Origin: Sphingomonas hylomeconis
GTDB lineage: Bacteria > Pseudomonadota > Alphaproteobacteria > Sphingomonadales > Sphingomonadaceae
Assembly: GCF_025370105.1 (NCBI RefSeq)
Contig: NZ_JANQBK010000001.1
Coordinates: forward strand, 186,001 to 250,000
Length of the DNA stretch: 64,000 nt
Reading direction: 5' to 3'
Below, in pieces: positions 1-8,252 of the stretch. The position numbers and the translations under genes are program-made. The notes beneath the pieces are model-generated. The model was given only the letters and a program-made list of their open reading frames with translations. It made no database searches and was not told the origin of the DNA. Every line of letters begins with the position of its first letter. Position 1 is the stretch's first letter.

Positions 1-2
1 CC

Positions 3-386
3 GATCAGCTGCTGCTCAAGAACGATCTCAAGGGCGCCGCCGCCAAGTTCGCCGAGGTCGCTGCCGATACGTCGCTCGACCAGCCGTTCCGCGATCTCGC
101 GCTGATCCGGCAGACCAGCGCCGAATTCGACACGCTGAAGCCCGAGGTCGTGGTGTCGCGCCTGTCGCCGCTCGCGGTGGCCGACAACCCGTGGTTCGGC
201 AGCGCCGGCGAGATGGTCGCCGCGGCCTATCTGCGGATGAACCGCAAGGATCAGGCGAGCAAGATGTTCGCCGGCATTGCGCGCAGCGACAAGGTGCCCG
301 AGACGATCCGTCTACGTGCGGTTCAGATGTCGGGTGCGATGGGTGTCGATGCGATCGACCAGACCGAGGAAAAGAAGGCTCCATGA
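3..386 (+). CDS. TPR-like protein (YfgM/PF09976 type), C-terminal part only
   Basis: This is the 3' end (127 codons) of a gene that begins before the window; the frame is open from base 3 to the TGA at 384-386. The residues form short amphipathic helices with repeated Ala/Leu positions and end in an acidic-basic tail, as in the tetratricopeptide-like proteins related to YfgM. In alphaproteobacteria a gene of this kind commonly sits directly before bamB, and here its stop overlaps the bamB start by ATGA, so the two are translationally coupled. YfgM-like proteins are inner-membrane anchored periplasmic scaffolds that work with secretion and outer-membrane assembly factors. The N-terminal membrane anchor would lie outside the window. 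The family call rests mainly on context and helical character. Confidence 0.6.
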   Translation, partial: DQLLLKNDLKGAAAKFAEVAADTSLDQPFRDLALIRQTSAEFDTLKPEVVVSRLSPLAVADNPWFGSAGEMVAAAYLRMNRKDQASKMFAGIARSDKVPETIRLRAVQMSGAMGVDAIDQTEEKKAP

Positions 387-1720
387 TGACCAGTAATCGC
401 GCGACCGGGCTGAAGACGTCCGTCGCGATCGCGGCGCTGATCGCGCTCAGCGCCTGCGGCATCTTCAAGGGGGGCAAGACCAAGACCCCGGTGCTCGGCG
501 ATCGCGTGCCGATCCTGTTGTCCGAATCCGCGGTCGAGGCGGACAAGACGCTGTCCGGCGTGCAGGTGCTGTTGCCCCCGGCCGAGACCAACACGGAATG
601 GACCCAGCCGGGTGGCAATGCCGCCAAGGCGATGGGGCAGCTGGCCCTGCCGGACACGCTGACGCGCGCATGGACCGCACAGATCAATGGCGGCAGCAAC
701 CGGCAGCGACTGGCCTCGCCGCCGGTCGTGTCGGCCAATCGCCTCTATGCGATGGATGTCGACGGCGTGGTGCATGCCTTTGCCGCGGACACGGGGGCAA
801 AGATCTGGGCGACCGACATCGTCAAGGGCGACGAGAATAAATCGGCGCGGTTCGGCGGCGGCGTCAGCTTCGACGACGGCAAGGTCTATGCCACCGATGG
901 CCTGGGCGACGTGGTCGCGCTGGATGCCGGCACCGGGGCCGAGGTGTGGCGCGCCAAGCCGGGCGGCCCGCTGCGCGGTTCGCCGACGATCGCTTACGGC
1001 AACGTCTATGTGCTAAGCCAGGACAACCAGCTCTTCTCGCTCGCGCAGGCCGACGGCAAGGTCGCCTGGTCGGCCTCGGGCAGCCTCGAATCGCAGGGCG
1101 TGTTCGGCGTCGCGGCACCGGCGGCGAGCTCGGGCACGATCGTCGCCGGCTTCTCCTCCGGCGAACTCAACGCCTATCGCTACGAAAACGGCCGCGCCTT
1201 GTGGCAGGACGCGCTGTCGCGCTCGGCGATCTCGACCTCGGTGTCGTCGCTCGCCGATATCGATGCCGCGCCGGTGATCGATCAGGGCCGCGTCTATGCG
1301 GTCGGGCAGGGCGGGCGCACCGTGGCGATCGATATCGGCACCGGGCGGCGCATCTGGTCGCAGAACTTCGCCGGCATCTCGACACCGTCGATCGCGGGCG
1401 AATGGCTGTTCCTGATCACCGACGATGCCAAACTGGTCTGCCTGTCGCGCGCCACGGGGCTGGTGCGCTGGATCAGCCAGCTCAAGGCGTTCGACAATGA
1501 GAAGAAGCGCTCGGGCGCGATCACCTGGTTTGGGCCGGTGGTGGCGGGCAACCGCCTGATCGTGACCAATTCGAACGGCGAGATCGTGTCCGCTGCGGTC
1601 ACCGACGGCGCGGTCGGTACGGTGATCAAGGGCGGCGCGCCGTTCAATCTGGCGCCGATCGTGGCCAATGGGACGCTGTATGCGCTGGACATGAAGGGGC
1701 GGATCACGGCGTATCGCTGA
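383..1720 (+). CDS. bamB: Outer membrane assembly lipoprotein BamB
   Basis: A 445-residue beta-propeller lipoprotein of the BAM complex, which inserts beta-barrel proteins into the outer membrane. The N-terminus has a hydrophobic stretch ending in the lipobox-like LSAC, so the mature protein starts at that cysteine. The body contains repeated PQQ-type blades (motifs such as VHAFAADTGAKIWATD and VVALDAGTGAEVWRA), as expected for an eight-bladed propeller. I chose ATG 383 because it overlaps the upstream stop (ATGA) and is followed at once by the signal peptide; ATG 386 is an alternative. It sits between a TPR-like gene and der, the usual alphaproteobacterial order, though a 119-bp gap with a palindrome separates it from der. 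Confidence 0.93.
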   Translation: MMTSNRATGLKTSVAIAALIALSACGIFKGGKTKTPVLGDRVPILLSESAVEADKTLSGVQVLLPPAETNTEWTQPGGNAAKAMGQLALPDTLTRAWTAQINGGSNRQRLASPPVVSANRLYAMDVDGVVHAFAADTGAKIWATDIVKGDENKSARFGGGVSFDDGKVYATDGLGDVVALDAGTGAEVWRAKPGGPLRGSPTIAYGNVYVLSQDNQLFSLAQADGKVAWSASGSLESQGVFGVAAPAASSGTIVAGFSSGELNAYRYENGRALWQDALSRSAISTSVSSLADIDAAPVIDQGRVYAVGQGGRTVAIDIGTGRRIWSQNFAGISTPSIAGEWLFLITDDAKLVCLSRATGLVRWISQLKAFDNEKKRSGAITWFGPVVAGNRLIVTNSNGEIVSAAVTDGAVGTVIKGGAPFNLAPIVANGTLYALDMKGRITAYR

Positions 1721-1736
1721 TCGCCCGTTTCCCAAG

Positions 1737-1767
1737 CCGTCATCCTGAACCAAGGTCAGGATGGCGG
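1737..1767. repeat. Palindrome, GTCATCCTGA family
   Basis: Inverted repeat with 12-bp arms (CCGTCATCCTGA / TCAGGATGGCGG, one mismatch) around a 7-base loop, 17 bp after the bamB stop. Closely related palindromes occur at 5313-5344, 9761-9789 and 16324-16414, so this is a dispersed family in this genome. It could act as a weak terminator or mRNA-stabilising hairpin, but no T-run follows. Confidence 0.75.
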
Positions 1768-1839
1768 CCGAAGGAAAAGGGGCGCAGCGCGCTAATCCCT
1801 GCGCGTGACCTTTGCCGGCAATGCCGCTAAGGGGGCGCC

Positions 1840-3207
1840 ATGTCCAAACTCCCTGTGGTCGCGATTATCGGCCGGCCGAACGTCGGCAAATCGACTCTGT
1901 TCAATCGCCTCGTCGGCAAGAAGCTGGCGCTGGTCGACGATCGCCCCGGCGTGACGCGCGATCGGCGCGAGGGCGACGCGACGCTCGTCGGCGTCGAGTT
2001 CCGCATCATCGATACCGCCGGCTATGAGGATCACGACGCGGCGACGCTGCCGGGCCGGATGCGCCAGCAGACCGAGGCGGCGGTGGCACAGGCCGATGTC
2101 GCGCTGTTCATGTTCGACGCGCGCGTCGGCATCGTGCCGCTGGAGGAAGAGATTTCGCGCTGGCTGCGCGGCTCCGACACGCCGATCATCCTCGTCGCCA
2201 ACAAGGCGGAAGGGAAGGCCGGCGAGGCCGGGATCCTCGAATCGCTGTCGCTCGGCTATGGCGACCCGGTGCAGCTCTCCGCCGAGCATGGCGAGGGGAT
2301 GGGCGACCTGTTCGAAGCGCTGCAGCCGTTCATCGATGTCGAGCCGATCGAGGACGAGCCGGAGTTCGACGAGGACGATCTCAGCGCGCCGCTCAAGCTC
2401 GCCATCGTTGGGCGCCCGAATGCGGGCAAGTCGACGCTGATCAACCGTATCCTCGGCGAAGAGCGGCTGATTACCGGGCCGGAAGCAGGAATCACGCGCG
2501 ATTCGATCGCGGTCGACTGGACCTGGACCGACGAACATGGCGAATCGCGCGCGGTGCGGCTGATCGACACGGCGGGGATGCGCAAGCGCGCCAACGTGCA
2601 GGACAAGCTCGAAAAGATGTCGGTCGCCGATGCGCTGCACGCGATCGATTTCGCCGAGGTCGTCGTGCTGCTGCTCGACGCGACCCGCGGGCTCGAATCG
2701 CAGGACCTGCGCATTGCCGATGCGGCGCTGCAGGAAGGCCGTGCGGTGATCGTCGCGCTCAACAAATGGGATATCGCCGAACATGCCAGTTCGCTGTTCA
2801 ACGGCGTCAAGGCGGCGCTGGAAGAGGGGCTGAGCCAGGCGCGCGGCATTCCCGTGCTGACCGTGTCGGCGGCGACCGGCAAGGGGCTCGACATGCTGCT
2901 CAAGGTGGCGTTCGAGACGCGCGAGATCTGGTCCAAGCGCGTCGGCACCGGCGAGCTCAACCGCTGGTTCGAGAAGGCGGTCGACGCCAATCCGCCGCCG
3001 GCGCCGGGCGGCAAGCGCATCAAGCTGCGCTACCTGACCCAGGCCAAGACGCGGCCGCCGGGCTTCGTTCTGTTCGGCACAAGGGTCGATCAGTTGCCGA
3101 TGAGCTATCAGCGCTATCTGATCAACGGCATCCGCCGCGATCTCGGCTTCGGCGCAGTTCCGGTGCGATTGACGCTGCGCGCGCCCAAGAACCCGTTCGA
3201 CAATTGA
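1840..3207 (+). CDS. der: Ribosome biogenesis GTPase Der (EngA)
   Basis: A 455-residue cytoplasmic GTPase with two tandem G domains and a C-terminal KH-like domain, needed for maturation of the 50S subunit. The first P-loop (GRPNVGKST) is near residue 11 and its G3 element DTAGYED follows; the second P-loop (GRPNAGKST) is near residue 190 with DTAGMRKR and the NKWD specificity motif downstream. The KH-like region occupies roughly the last 100 residues (GTGELNRWF onward). Start ATG 1840 puts the P-loop at the usual distance from the N-terminus. The length matches the family. A hairpin followed by T-rich sequence lies just after the stop. Confidence 0.97.
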   Translation: MSKLPVVAIIGRPNVGKSTLFNRLVGKKLALVDDRPGVTRDRREGDATLVGVEFRIIDTAGYEDHDAATLPGRMRQQTEAAVAQADVALFMFDARVGIVPLEEEISRWLRGSDTPIILVANKAEGKAGEAGILESLSLGYGDPVQLSAEHGEGMGDLFEALQPFIDVEPIEDEPEFDEDDLSAPLKLAIVGRPNAGKSTLINRILGEERLITGPEAGITRDSIAVDWTWTDEHGESRAVRLIDTAGMRKRANVQDKLEKMSVADALHAIDFAEVVVLLLDATRGLESQDLRIADAALQEGRAVIVALNKWDIAEHASSLFNGVKAALEEGLSQARGIPVLTVSAATGKGLDMLLKVAFETREIWSKRVGTGELNRWFEKAVDANPPPAPGGKRIKLRYLTQAKTRPPGFVLFGTRVDQLPMSYQRYLINGIRRDLGFGAVPVRLTLRAPKNPFDN

Positions 3208-3211
3208 CGCC

Positions 3212-3236
3212 GATCCGGGGCGGTTTGGCCCCGATC
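3212..3236 (+). terminator. Probable der terminator
   Basis: A hairpin with arms GATC(C)GGGGC and GCCCCGATC and a short loop begins 5 bp after the der stop and is followed by T-rich sequence (two T-runs before 3260). Arm quality and position suit an intrinsic terminator; the T-runs are not immediately adjacent to the stem. Confidence 0.6.
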
Positions 3237-3364
3237 TAGTTGCGTTTTACTTTTTTTACATAGATCAACTCTAATGCCGGCGCGTGTGAACCGATCATTT
3301 ACCCTGCGCGAATAGGAGGGAGTCACAACATCGGGGCAGTGCCGCCCCTGGTGCGGAGATTGCC

Positions 3365-3778
3365 GTGTCGTTCGAAGGCAGCACATTGGTGGATTGGTCC
3401 GCTTATCAGCGCGCGCGGAGCGAGCTGGGCGCCGGGTTCGTGCGCATCCTGGGCTATTTCCGCGAGGACGGGGTCAAATCGGTCGACGCCATCGAGGCGG
3501 CGATGCGCGCCCAGAATGCCGCCGCGCTGGTCATTCCGGCGCATACGCTGAAGGGCGAATCGGCGCAGTTCGGCGCGACGCCGCTCGCAGCGCTGGCCGA
3601 GACCATTGAGGAAATCGCGCGCAGCTGCGTCGAGGATCACGACACGCCCGAACAGGCGCTCGAGCATGTCGTGCAATTGCGCCCCTTGTTCACACAGACG
3701 CTGGCGCTGCTGGAGCGCGAGGCGAACCCGCTGGTCGAGCGCAAGCCAACGGCGGGGTTCGGGCGTCGACCGATTTGA
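3365..3778 (+). CDS. HPt-domain phosphotransfer protein
   Basis: A 137-residue soluble protein with a histidine-containing phosphotransfer fold. The phosphoacceptor is probably His60 in the helix AHTLKGESAQFGA, which matches the HPt signature (His, then Lys-Gly-x-Ser, then small residues). Such proteins relay phosphate between a hybrid kinase and a response regulator; no partner gene is adjacent, so this is an orphan HPt. The start is GTG 3365 with CGGAG about six bases upstream; a stronger AGGAGG at 3314-3320 has no start codon at a useful distance. The N-terminal SFEGSTLVDW segment and C-terminal basic tail are not part of the HPt fold. The pathway is not known from sequence. Confidence 0.85.
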   Translation: MSFEGSTLVDWSAYQRARSELGAGFVRILGYFREDGVKSVDAIEAAMRAQNAAALVIPAHTLKGESAQFGATPLAALAETIEEIARSCVEDHDTPEQALEHVVQLRPLFTQTLALLEREANPLVERKPTAGFGRRPI

Positions 3779-3824
3779 GCGGTGCGAGCCTGACATCCAA
3801 GCAAATCGCCCTGGATGGCCCGCC

Positions 3825-4373
3825 ATGAATGCCATCACTAGCATCGGAACGCTCGCTGCGAATGGCCCCTTCGACGACGCCTGTCGGCGCGTCAACGAGT
3901 GGCGGGGGCGATGCATGCACGCGCTTTCCTGCGCTGAGGATGCGGTTACTAAGTGTCTTGTCGTTCTGGCGCAGGTTCCCGATCGCGGCCTTACGGTGAG
4001 GCTTCAGCACCTGATCGGTCAGCGATATGATGCACTCTGCGTAGCAGTTGCCGCGGACGGAGCATTCGCACACGAAGGACGGGCCGCATCCGTCGCCCTT
4101 CAATCGATGCTGACCCATGCTACGTTCAGGAATGAAATTTGTCATGGCGTCGCAAAGGTGGCAGTCGACCGCAGCGATCGTTGGGTGCTTGTCTTACGCA
4201 CGACGACGTTACGCGCGAACCGCATGGAACGTAGCACTCTAGTAGTGGAAGAGGCCGAGGGGGCGCAGCAACTCATCGAGCTTATTCGCGCGTCGCGTGA
4301 CCTTTGCAGTAAGCTCGGTATGCTGAGGAAACAGTTCGAACCAACAGCCGGTATCTCTGCCGACATGATGTGA
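3825..4373 (+). CDS. HEPN-like protein, lone, accessory character
   Basis: A 182-residue protein I do not recognise by name. It has an N-terminal helical region (residues 18-50 and 84-100), then FRNEICHG with Arg102, Asn103 and His107. That is the Rx4H arrangement with Asn after Arg seen in HEPN-fold RNases. A beta-rich segment (WVLVLRTTTLRAN, around 120-132) and a final helix follow. HEPN proteins are typically toxin or antiviral RNases, often paired with a nucleotidyltransferase antitoxin; no such partner is here. The base composition is visibly less GC-rich and the codons less biased than in neighbours, which suggests transfer. ATG 3825 is chosen because upstream sequence overlaps the HPt gene in another frame. 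The function is inference from the motif. Confidence 0.55.
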   Translation: MNAITSIGTLAANGPFDDACRRVNEWRGRCMHALSCAEDAVTKCLVVLAQVPDRGLTVRLQHLIGQRYDALCVAVAADGAFAHEGRAASVALQSMLTHATFRNEICHGVAKVAVDRSDRWVLVLRTTTLRANRMERSTLVVEEAEGAQQLIELIRASRDLCSKLGMLRKQFEPTAGISADMM

Positions 4374-4409
4374 TCCGCGTGGGTTCCTGACAGGCCTCTG
4401 CGCCCATAG

Positions 4410-4440
4410 AAAACGGCCGGTCCGTCGGACCGGCCGTTTT
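4410..4440. terminator. Bidirectional intrinsic terminator
   Basis: A perfect stem (AAAACGGCCGGTCC / GGACCGGCCGTTTT) with a very short loop lies between two convergent genes, the HEPN-like gene and bfr. The A-run on one side and T-run on the other allow it to work in both directions. Confidence 0.9.
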
Positions 4441-4456
4441 CGCATTGTACGAGTAG

Positions 4457-4945
4457 TCAGGCGATCTCTTCGTTCGCCGGCTTGCTCTGGAGCTGGACGT
4501 AATTCTCGATGCCCATGCGGGCAATCATCTCGAACTGGCGCTCGAGCGTGTCGACATGCTCTTCTTCGCTGTCGAGGATGCGGCGGAACAGGTCGCGGCT
4601 GACATAATCGCGGACCTTCTCGCAATGCTCGATCGCGTCGCGCAGCGGGGGCAGCGCTTCGATCTCGAGATCCAGATCCGCCTGCAGCACTTCCTGCACC
4701 GTCTCGCCGATGCGCAGGCGACCGAGCAGCTGGAAATTGGGCAGGCCATCGAGGAACAGGATACGCTCGGCGACCCAGTCCGCATGCTTCATTTCGTCGA
4801 TCGATTCGTGGCGCTCGAACTCCGCCAGCTTGCGTACGCCCCAATGATCGTACAGCCGGTAATGCAGCCAATATTGGTTGATCGCGGTGAGCTCATTCTT
4901 GAGCACGATATTCAGATATTCGATTACCTTTGGGTCGCCACGCAT
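4457..4945 (-). CDS. bfr: Bacterioferritin
   Basis: A 162-residue subunit of the 24-mer haem-containing iron store. All ferroxidase ligands are in place: Glu18, Glu51, His54, Glu94, Glu127 and His130. Met52, the axial haem ligand made at a two-fold interface, is also present, which separates it from non-haem ferritins. The start ATG 4945 has GGAG upstream. Its length matches the family. bfd, the ferredoxin that releases iron from bacterioferritin, lies 95 bp upstream in the same orientation, so the two may be transcribed together or from separate promoters with opposite iron responses. A strong bidirectional terminator follows the stop. Confidence 0.97.
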   Translation of the reverse strand: MRGDPKVIEYLNIVLKNELTAINQYWLHYRLYDHWGVRKLAEFERHESIDEMKHADWVAERILFLDGLPNFQLLGRLRIGETVQEVLQADLDLEIEALPPLRDAIEHCEKVRDYVSRDLFRRILDSEEEHVDTLERQFEMIARMGIENYVQLQSKPANEEIA

Positions 4946-5040
4946 GTCAGTCTCCGTTGTCAGCGCCGATCATAGCGCGAACGGCGGCGTAACGACAGGC
5001 GAAAATGGCTGATTTCTGCGGCTTTCAGTGCTTGCGACTG

Positions 5041-5211
5041 TTACGCAGCAGCACGTTCGGCATCGATAATGGATCGCGCGAACGGCACGCATTGGCCGCA
5101 TTTCGGCTGCCGGCCAAGGCTGCGATAGGCCTGGCATGCGCTGGTGGCGCCATTGCGCGCCGCTTCGCGCACCTGGGTTTCTCGAATGGCATTACAAACG
5201 CACACGACCAT
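5041..5211 (-). CDS. bfd: Bacterioferritin-associated ferredoxin (small gene)
   Basis: A 56-residue [2Fe-2S] protein that is easy to miss because of its size. Reading the minus strand from ATG at 5211 gives MVVCVCNAI at the start and CGQC near the end. Cys4, Cys6, Cys38 and Cys41 form the CxC...CxxC cluster set that defines the Bfd/BFD-like [2Fe-2S] domain. Bfd binds bacterioferritin and passes electrons to reduce the stored iron. It is immediately upstream of bfr in the same direction, which is strong supporting context. Two TGCGA-N5-TCGCA-like boxes lie 38 and 61 bp upstream of the start and suggest Fur control, as known for bfd in other proteobacteria. Confidence 0.93.
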   Translation of the reverse strand: MVVCVCNAIRETQVREAARNGATSACQAYRSLGRQPKCGQCVPFARSIIDAERAAA

Positions 5212-5248
5212 GAAACAGCCCTCCGGACACGAAGGGTTATGACGCTAC

Positions 5249-5263
5249 TGCGACTTGTTCGCA
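5249..5263 (-). promoter_or_regulatory. Fur-like box, bfd-proximal
   Basis: TGCGACTTGTTCGCA, a 15-bp inverted repeat TGCGA-N5-TCGCA located 38 bp upstream of the bfd start. It resembles the alphaproteobacterial Fur operator (TGCRA...TYGCA). Binding by iron-loaded Fur would repress bfd when iron is plentiful. Confidence 0.6.
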
Positions 5264-5271
5264 AGCTTATT

Positions 5272-5286
5272 TGCGGGTGATTCGCA
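5272..5286 (-). promoter_or_regulatory. Fur-like box, bfd-distal
   Basis: TGCGGGTGATTCGCA, the same 5-5-5 architecture with one mismatch in the left arm. Its centre is 23 bp (about two helical turns) from the proximal box, so two dimers could bind on the same face of the helix. Confidence 0.55.
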
Positions 5287-5312
5287 TTATGATGCGCGCG
5301 CCGTCTCCTATG

Positions 5313-5344
5313 GCCGTCATCCTGACGAAAGTCAGGATGACGGC
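5313..5344. repeat. Perfect palindrome, GTCATCCTGAC family
   Basis: Perfect 14-bp arms (GCCGTCATCCTGAC / GTCAGGATGACGGC) around a GAAA loop, between the bfd promoter and the purL stop. It may protect the 3' end of the purL transcript. It belongs to the same family as the repeats at 1737 and 16324. Confidence 0.85.
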
Positions 5345-5363
5345 GTGAGGTGAGCGAATCGCG

Positions 5364-7583
5364 TCAGGCGAGTTTGGGTTCGGCGCCCATCAGCGTGGGG
5401 AAGAAGCCTTCGTGGACCGCGCGCAGGTCGGCGATGCTGACGGCCCAGTCGCCCTCGTCGAGTTCGAAGATCACGCGGTCGTTGATCACCCGACCGAGCG
5501 GATCGGCGGGGACGTCGGCCTTGTGTGCGGCGACCATGAAGTCGGCCAGGCAGGTGTCGCAGACGGTGACGACGTACACGCCCTGGTCTTCGCCGAACAG
5601 GCTGCCGGCAACGCCGAATGGCTGTGGCTCGGTGACGAGCACGCCGAGATTGGAGGCAAGCGCCATTTCCGCCAGCGTGACGGCGAGGCCACCATCGGAC
5701 ACGTCATGGCAGGCGGTGATCGCGCCGTTCTGGATCTGTGCGCGGATGAAATCGCCGGTGCGGCGCTCGGCGGCGAGATCGACCGGGGGCGGGGGGCCAT
5801 CCTCGCGGCCGTGCAGTTCACGCAGCCACAGCGACTGGCCGAGATCGCCGCCACGCTCGCCGATCACCAAGACGGTATCGCCGGTTCCCTTGAAGCCGAT
5901 CGTGCAGCTCTTCGACCAATCGGCAAGCAGGCCGAGGCCGCCGATCGCGGGAGTCGGCAGGATCGCGGAGCCGCCGCCGGTCGCCTTGCTCTCGTTGTAG
6001 AGCGACACGTTGCCGCTAACGATCGGGAAGTCGAGCGCGACGCATGCCTCGCTCATCCCCTCCAGGCAGCCGACGATCTGGCCCATGATCTCGGGGCGCT
6101 GCGGGTTGGCGAAGTTGAGGCAGTTGGTGACGGCGAGCGGCGTGGCGCCGACCGCGGTGAGATTACGCCACGCCTCGGCAATCGCCTGGCGACCGCCTTC
6201 GACCGGATCGGCGAAACAATAACGCGGCGTGCAATCGGTGGTCATGGCCAGACCCTTTTGCGTGCCGTGGACGCGCACCACCGCAGCGTCGCCGCCGGGG
6301 CGCTGCACCGTATCGCCACCGACCATGTGATCGTATTGCTCCCAGATCCAGCGCCGGCTGGCGATGTCGGGCGAGCCCATCAGCTTGATCAGGTCGGCAA
6401 CCGGATCGGTGCTTTCCGGCACGTCGGTCAGATCGGCGCGCTTGGGCGTGGCGACGTGCGGCCGATCGTAGAGCGGGGCATCGTCGGCGAGCGGCCCGAG
6501 CGGGATGTCGGCGACCACGTCGCCCTTCCACCTGAGCACCATCCGACCGGTGTCGGTGACATGGCCGATCACCGCGAAATCGAGCTCCCACTTCTTGAAG
6601 ATCGCTTCGGCGAAATCCTCGCGGCCAGGCTTCAGGACCATGAGCATGCGCTCCTGGCTTTCGCTCAGCATCATCTCGTACGGCGTCATGCCGGTTTCGC
6701 GCTGCGGCACGTCGTCCATGATCAGCTCGATGCCGACGCCGCCCTTGCTGGCCATCTCGACCGACGAGGAGGTCAGGCCGGCGGCGCCCATGTCCTGGAT
6801 CGCGACGATCGCGTCGGATCCCATCAGTTCGAGACAGGCCTCGATGAGCAGTTTTTCGGTGAAGGGATCGCCGACCTGCACGGTCGGGCGCTTGGCTTCG
6901 GCATCCTCGCCGAAATCGGCCGAGGCCATCGTCGCGCCGTGGATGCCGTCGCGGCCGGTCTTGGAACCGACATAGACGATCGAATTGCCGATGCCGGAGG
7001 CGGCGGAATAGAAGATCTTGTCCTGCTCGGCGACGCCGACGGTCATCGCGTTGACCAGGATGTTGCCGTCATAGGCGGGGTGGAAATTGACCTCGCCGCC
7101 GACCGTCGGCACGCCGACGCAATTGCCGTAACCGCCGATGCCGTGGACCACGCCGGCGATCAGATGGCGCATCTTGGGATGATCTGGGCGGCCGAAGCGC
7201 AAGGCGTTCAAGTTGGCGATCGGGCGGGCGCCCATCGTGAACACGTCGCGCAGGATGCCGCCGACGCCGGTCGCAGCACCCTGATAGGGCTCGATGTACG
7301 ACGGGTGGTTGTGGCTCTCCATCTTGAAAATCGCCGCCTGGCCGTCGCCGATATCGACCACACCGGCATTCTCACCCGGGCCGCAGATGACCTGCGGTCC
7401 GGTGGTGGGCAGCTTCTTGAGGTGGATGCGCGAACTCTTGTAGCTGCAATGCTCCGACCACATGACCGAGAAGATGCCGAGCTCGGTGATGTTGGGCTCG
7501 CGCCCCATCGCCGCGAGCACACGCTCATATTCTTCTGCGGACAGGCCGTGGTCGGCCACGATTTGCGGGGTGATGGCGGTCAT
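5364..7583 (-). CDS. purL: Phosphoribosylformylglycinamidine synthase, large subunit (PurL)
   Basis: A 739-residue cytoplasmic enzyme of de novo purine synthesis that converts FGAR, ATP and the ammonia supplied by PurQ to FGAM. It is the small type of PurL (about 740 residues), which works with separate PurS and PurQ; neither is in this window. It has the AIRS/FGAM synthase fold in duplicate: an N-terminal half with [22 protein letters not shown] ATP-binding segments, and a second half with ISDGG-type residues ([13 protein letters not shown]) near 580-600. ATG 7583 is chosen because the residues before it are arginine-rich and unlike PurL, while [14 protein letters not shown] begins the conserved N-terminus. 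Confidence 0.96.
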   Translation of the reverse strand: MTAITPQIVADHGLSAEEYERVLAAMGREPNITELGIFSVMWSEHCSYKSSRIHLKKLPTTGPQVICGPGENAGVVDIGDGQAAIFKMESHNHPSYIEPYQGAATGVGGILRDVFTMGARPIANLNALRFGRPDHPKMRHLIAGVVHGIGGYGNCVGVPTVGGEVNFHPAYDGNILVNAMTVGVAEQDKIFYSAASGIGNSIVYVGSKTGRDGIHGATMASADFGEDAEAKRPTVQVGDPFTEKLLIEACLELMGSDAIVAIQDMGAAGLTSSSVEMASKGGVGIELIMDDVPQRETGMTPYEMMLSESQERMLMVLKPGREDFAEAIFKKWELDFAVIGHVTDTGRMVLRWKGDVVADIPLGPLADDAPLYDRPHVATPKRADLTDVPESTDPVADLIKLMGSPDIASRRWIWEQYDHMVGGDTVQRPGGDAAVVRVHGTQKGLAMTTDCTPRYCFADPVEGGRQAIAEAWRNLTAVGATPLAVTNCLNFANPQRPEIMGQIVGCLEGMSEACVALDFPIVSGNVSLYNESKATGGGSAILPTPAIGGLGLLADWSKSCTIGFKGTGDTVLVIGERGGDLGQSLWLRELHGREDGPPPPVDLAAERRTGDFIRAQIQNGAITACHDVSDGGLAVTLAEMALASNLGVLVTEPQPFGVAGSLFGEDQGVYVVTVCDTCLADFMVAAHKADVPADPLGRVINDRVIFELDEGDWAVSIADLRAVHEGFFPTLMGAEPKLA

Positions 7584-7686
7584 GCGGGACGCATTAGCGG
7601 GGCGCGGCGGCCACGTCACCCCGGACGTGCTGCGGCGCCCAACAGATGCGGGGCGTTCGGAATCCACCTCGCGAATCGTCGGCGGG

Positions 7687-7701
7687 CTAACCGCGTCTTA
7701 A
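7687..7701 (+). promoter_or_regulatory. Possible CtrA half-sites upstream of the PAS gene
   Basis: CTAA-N7-TTAA, one base from the CtrA consensus TTAA-N7-TTAA, 25 bp upstream of the PAS-protein start. One mismatch in an 8-base motif makes chance occurrence quite possible. Confidence 0.25.
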
Positions 7702-7725
7702 TCTAGGTCGCTTAGCGCGAAGGGC

Positions 7726-8190
7726 ATGGGCATGACCGATACGCAGCGGATCCAGTGCATGGCGCCATCGAGGCCGCGCCCGGCGTGCCCGCCGCGTCTG
7801 GGCGATGCCCCGTTCCTGCCCCCGCTGCCGGCGGGGTGGCAATGTGACCTGGAGTCGGAAGCATTGACCTGGAGCCGCGGCGTGTTCGACCTGTTCGGCA
7901 TTCCGCGCGGCACGCCGCTCGATCGGCGCGCAACGCTCGATTTCTATCTGCCCGAGTCGCGGACCGAACTGGAGCGGTTGCGCAGTGCCGCGCTCGCGAC
8001 CTACGGGAGCTTCACGTTCGAGGCGCAGATCCGGCGCGCCGATGGCGACCTACGCTGGATGCGCGTCTCGGCCGATGTGCAGAAGGTGAACGGGCGGGCG
8101 GCCGTGCTGTATGGCACGAAGCGCGATATCACCGCGGAGATAACAGGGTACCCAGTGGCCCGGCCGGCGATGCCCGCGCAGCAGCGGTGA
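7726..8190 (+). CDS. Single PAS-domain protein
   Basis: A 154-residue protein made of one PAS fold with a PAC-like end. The core runs from about residue 38 (GWQCDLESEALTWSRGVFDLFGI) to the strand RAAVLYGTKRDIT near residue 138, typical of the PAS_3 class. No kinase, GGDEF or receiver domain is attached, so it is probably a stand-alone sensor or adaptor. The first 35 residues are proline- and arginine-rich and may not belong to the fold; the in-frame ATG at 7732 is an alternative start. No cofactor can be assigned from sequence. It is divergent from purL and followed by a short GC palindrome. Confidence 0.8.
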   Translation: MGMTDTQRIQCMAPSRPRPACPPRLGDAPFLPPLPAGWQCDLESEALTWSRGVFDLFGIPRGTPLDRRATLDFYLPESRTELERLRSAALATYGSFTFEAQIRRADGDLRWMRVSADVQKVNGRAAVLYGTKRDITAEITGYPVARPAMPAQQR

Positions 8191-8213
8191 GCGACCGAGC
8201 CCGATAGCGTCAT

Positions 8214-8235
8214 CGCCCCGGCGAACGCCGGGGCG
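8214..8235. repeat. Short GC palindrome, CCCCGGCG family
   Basis: CGCCCCGGCG-AA-CGCCGGGGCG, perfect 10-bp arms, between the convergent PAS and phospholipase D genes. The same core is found in the long inverted repeats at 16942 and 23861. It may act as a transcription barrier in both directions. Confidence 0.75.
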
Positions 8236-8252
8236 TTGCTTGTTGGGAGGCG

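Noticed and set aside
3339..3551. Alternative frame over the HPt gene beginning after AGGAGG at 3314
   Set aside because: The peptide is Arg/Pro-rich without a domain; the HPt frame carries a clear phosphotransfer motif.
5412..7706. A 764-codon plus-strand frame opposite purL
   Set aside because: Antisense shadow of purL; low-complexity His/Asp/Arg composition and no ribosome site.
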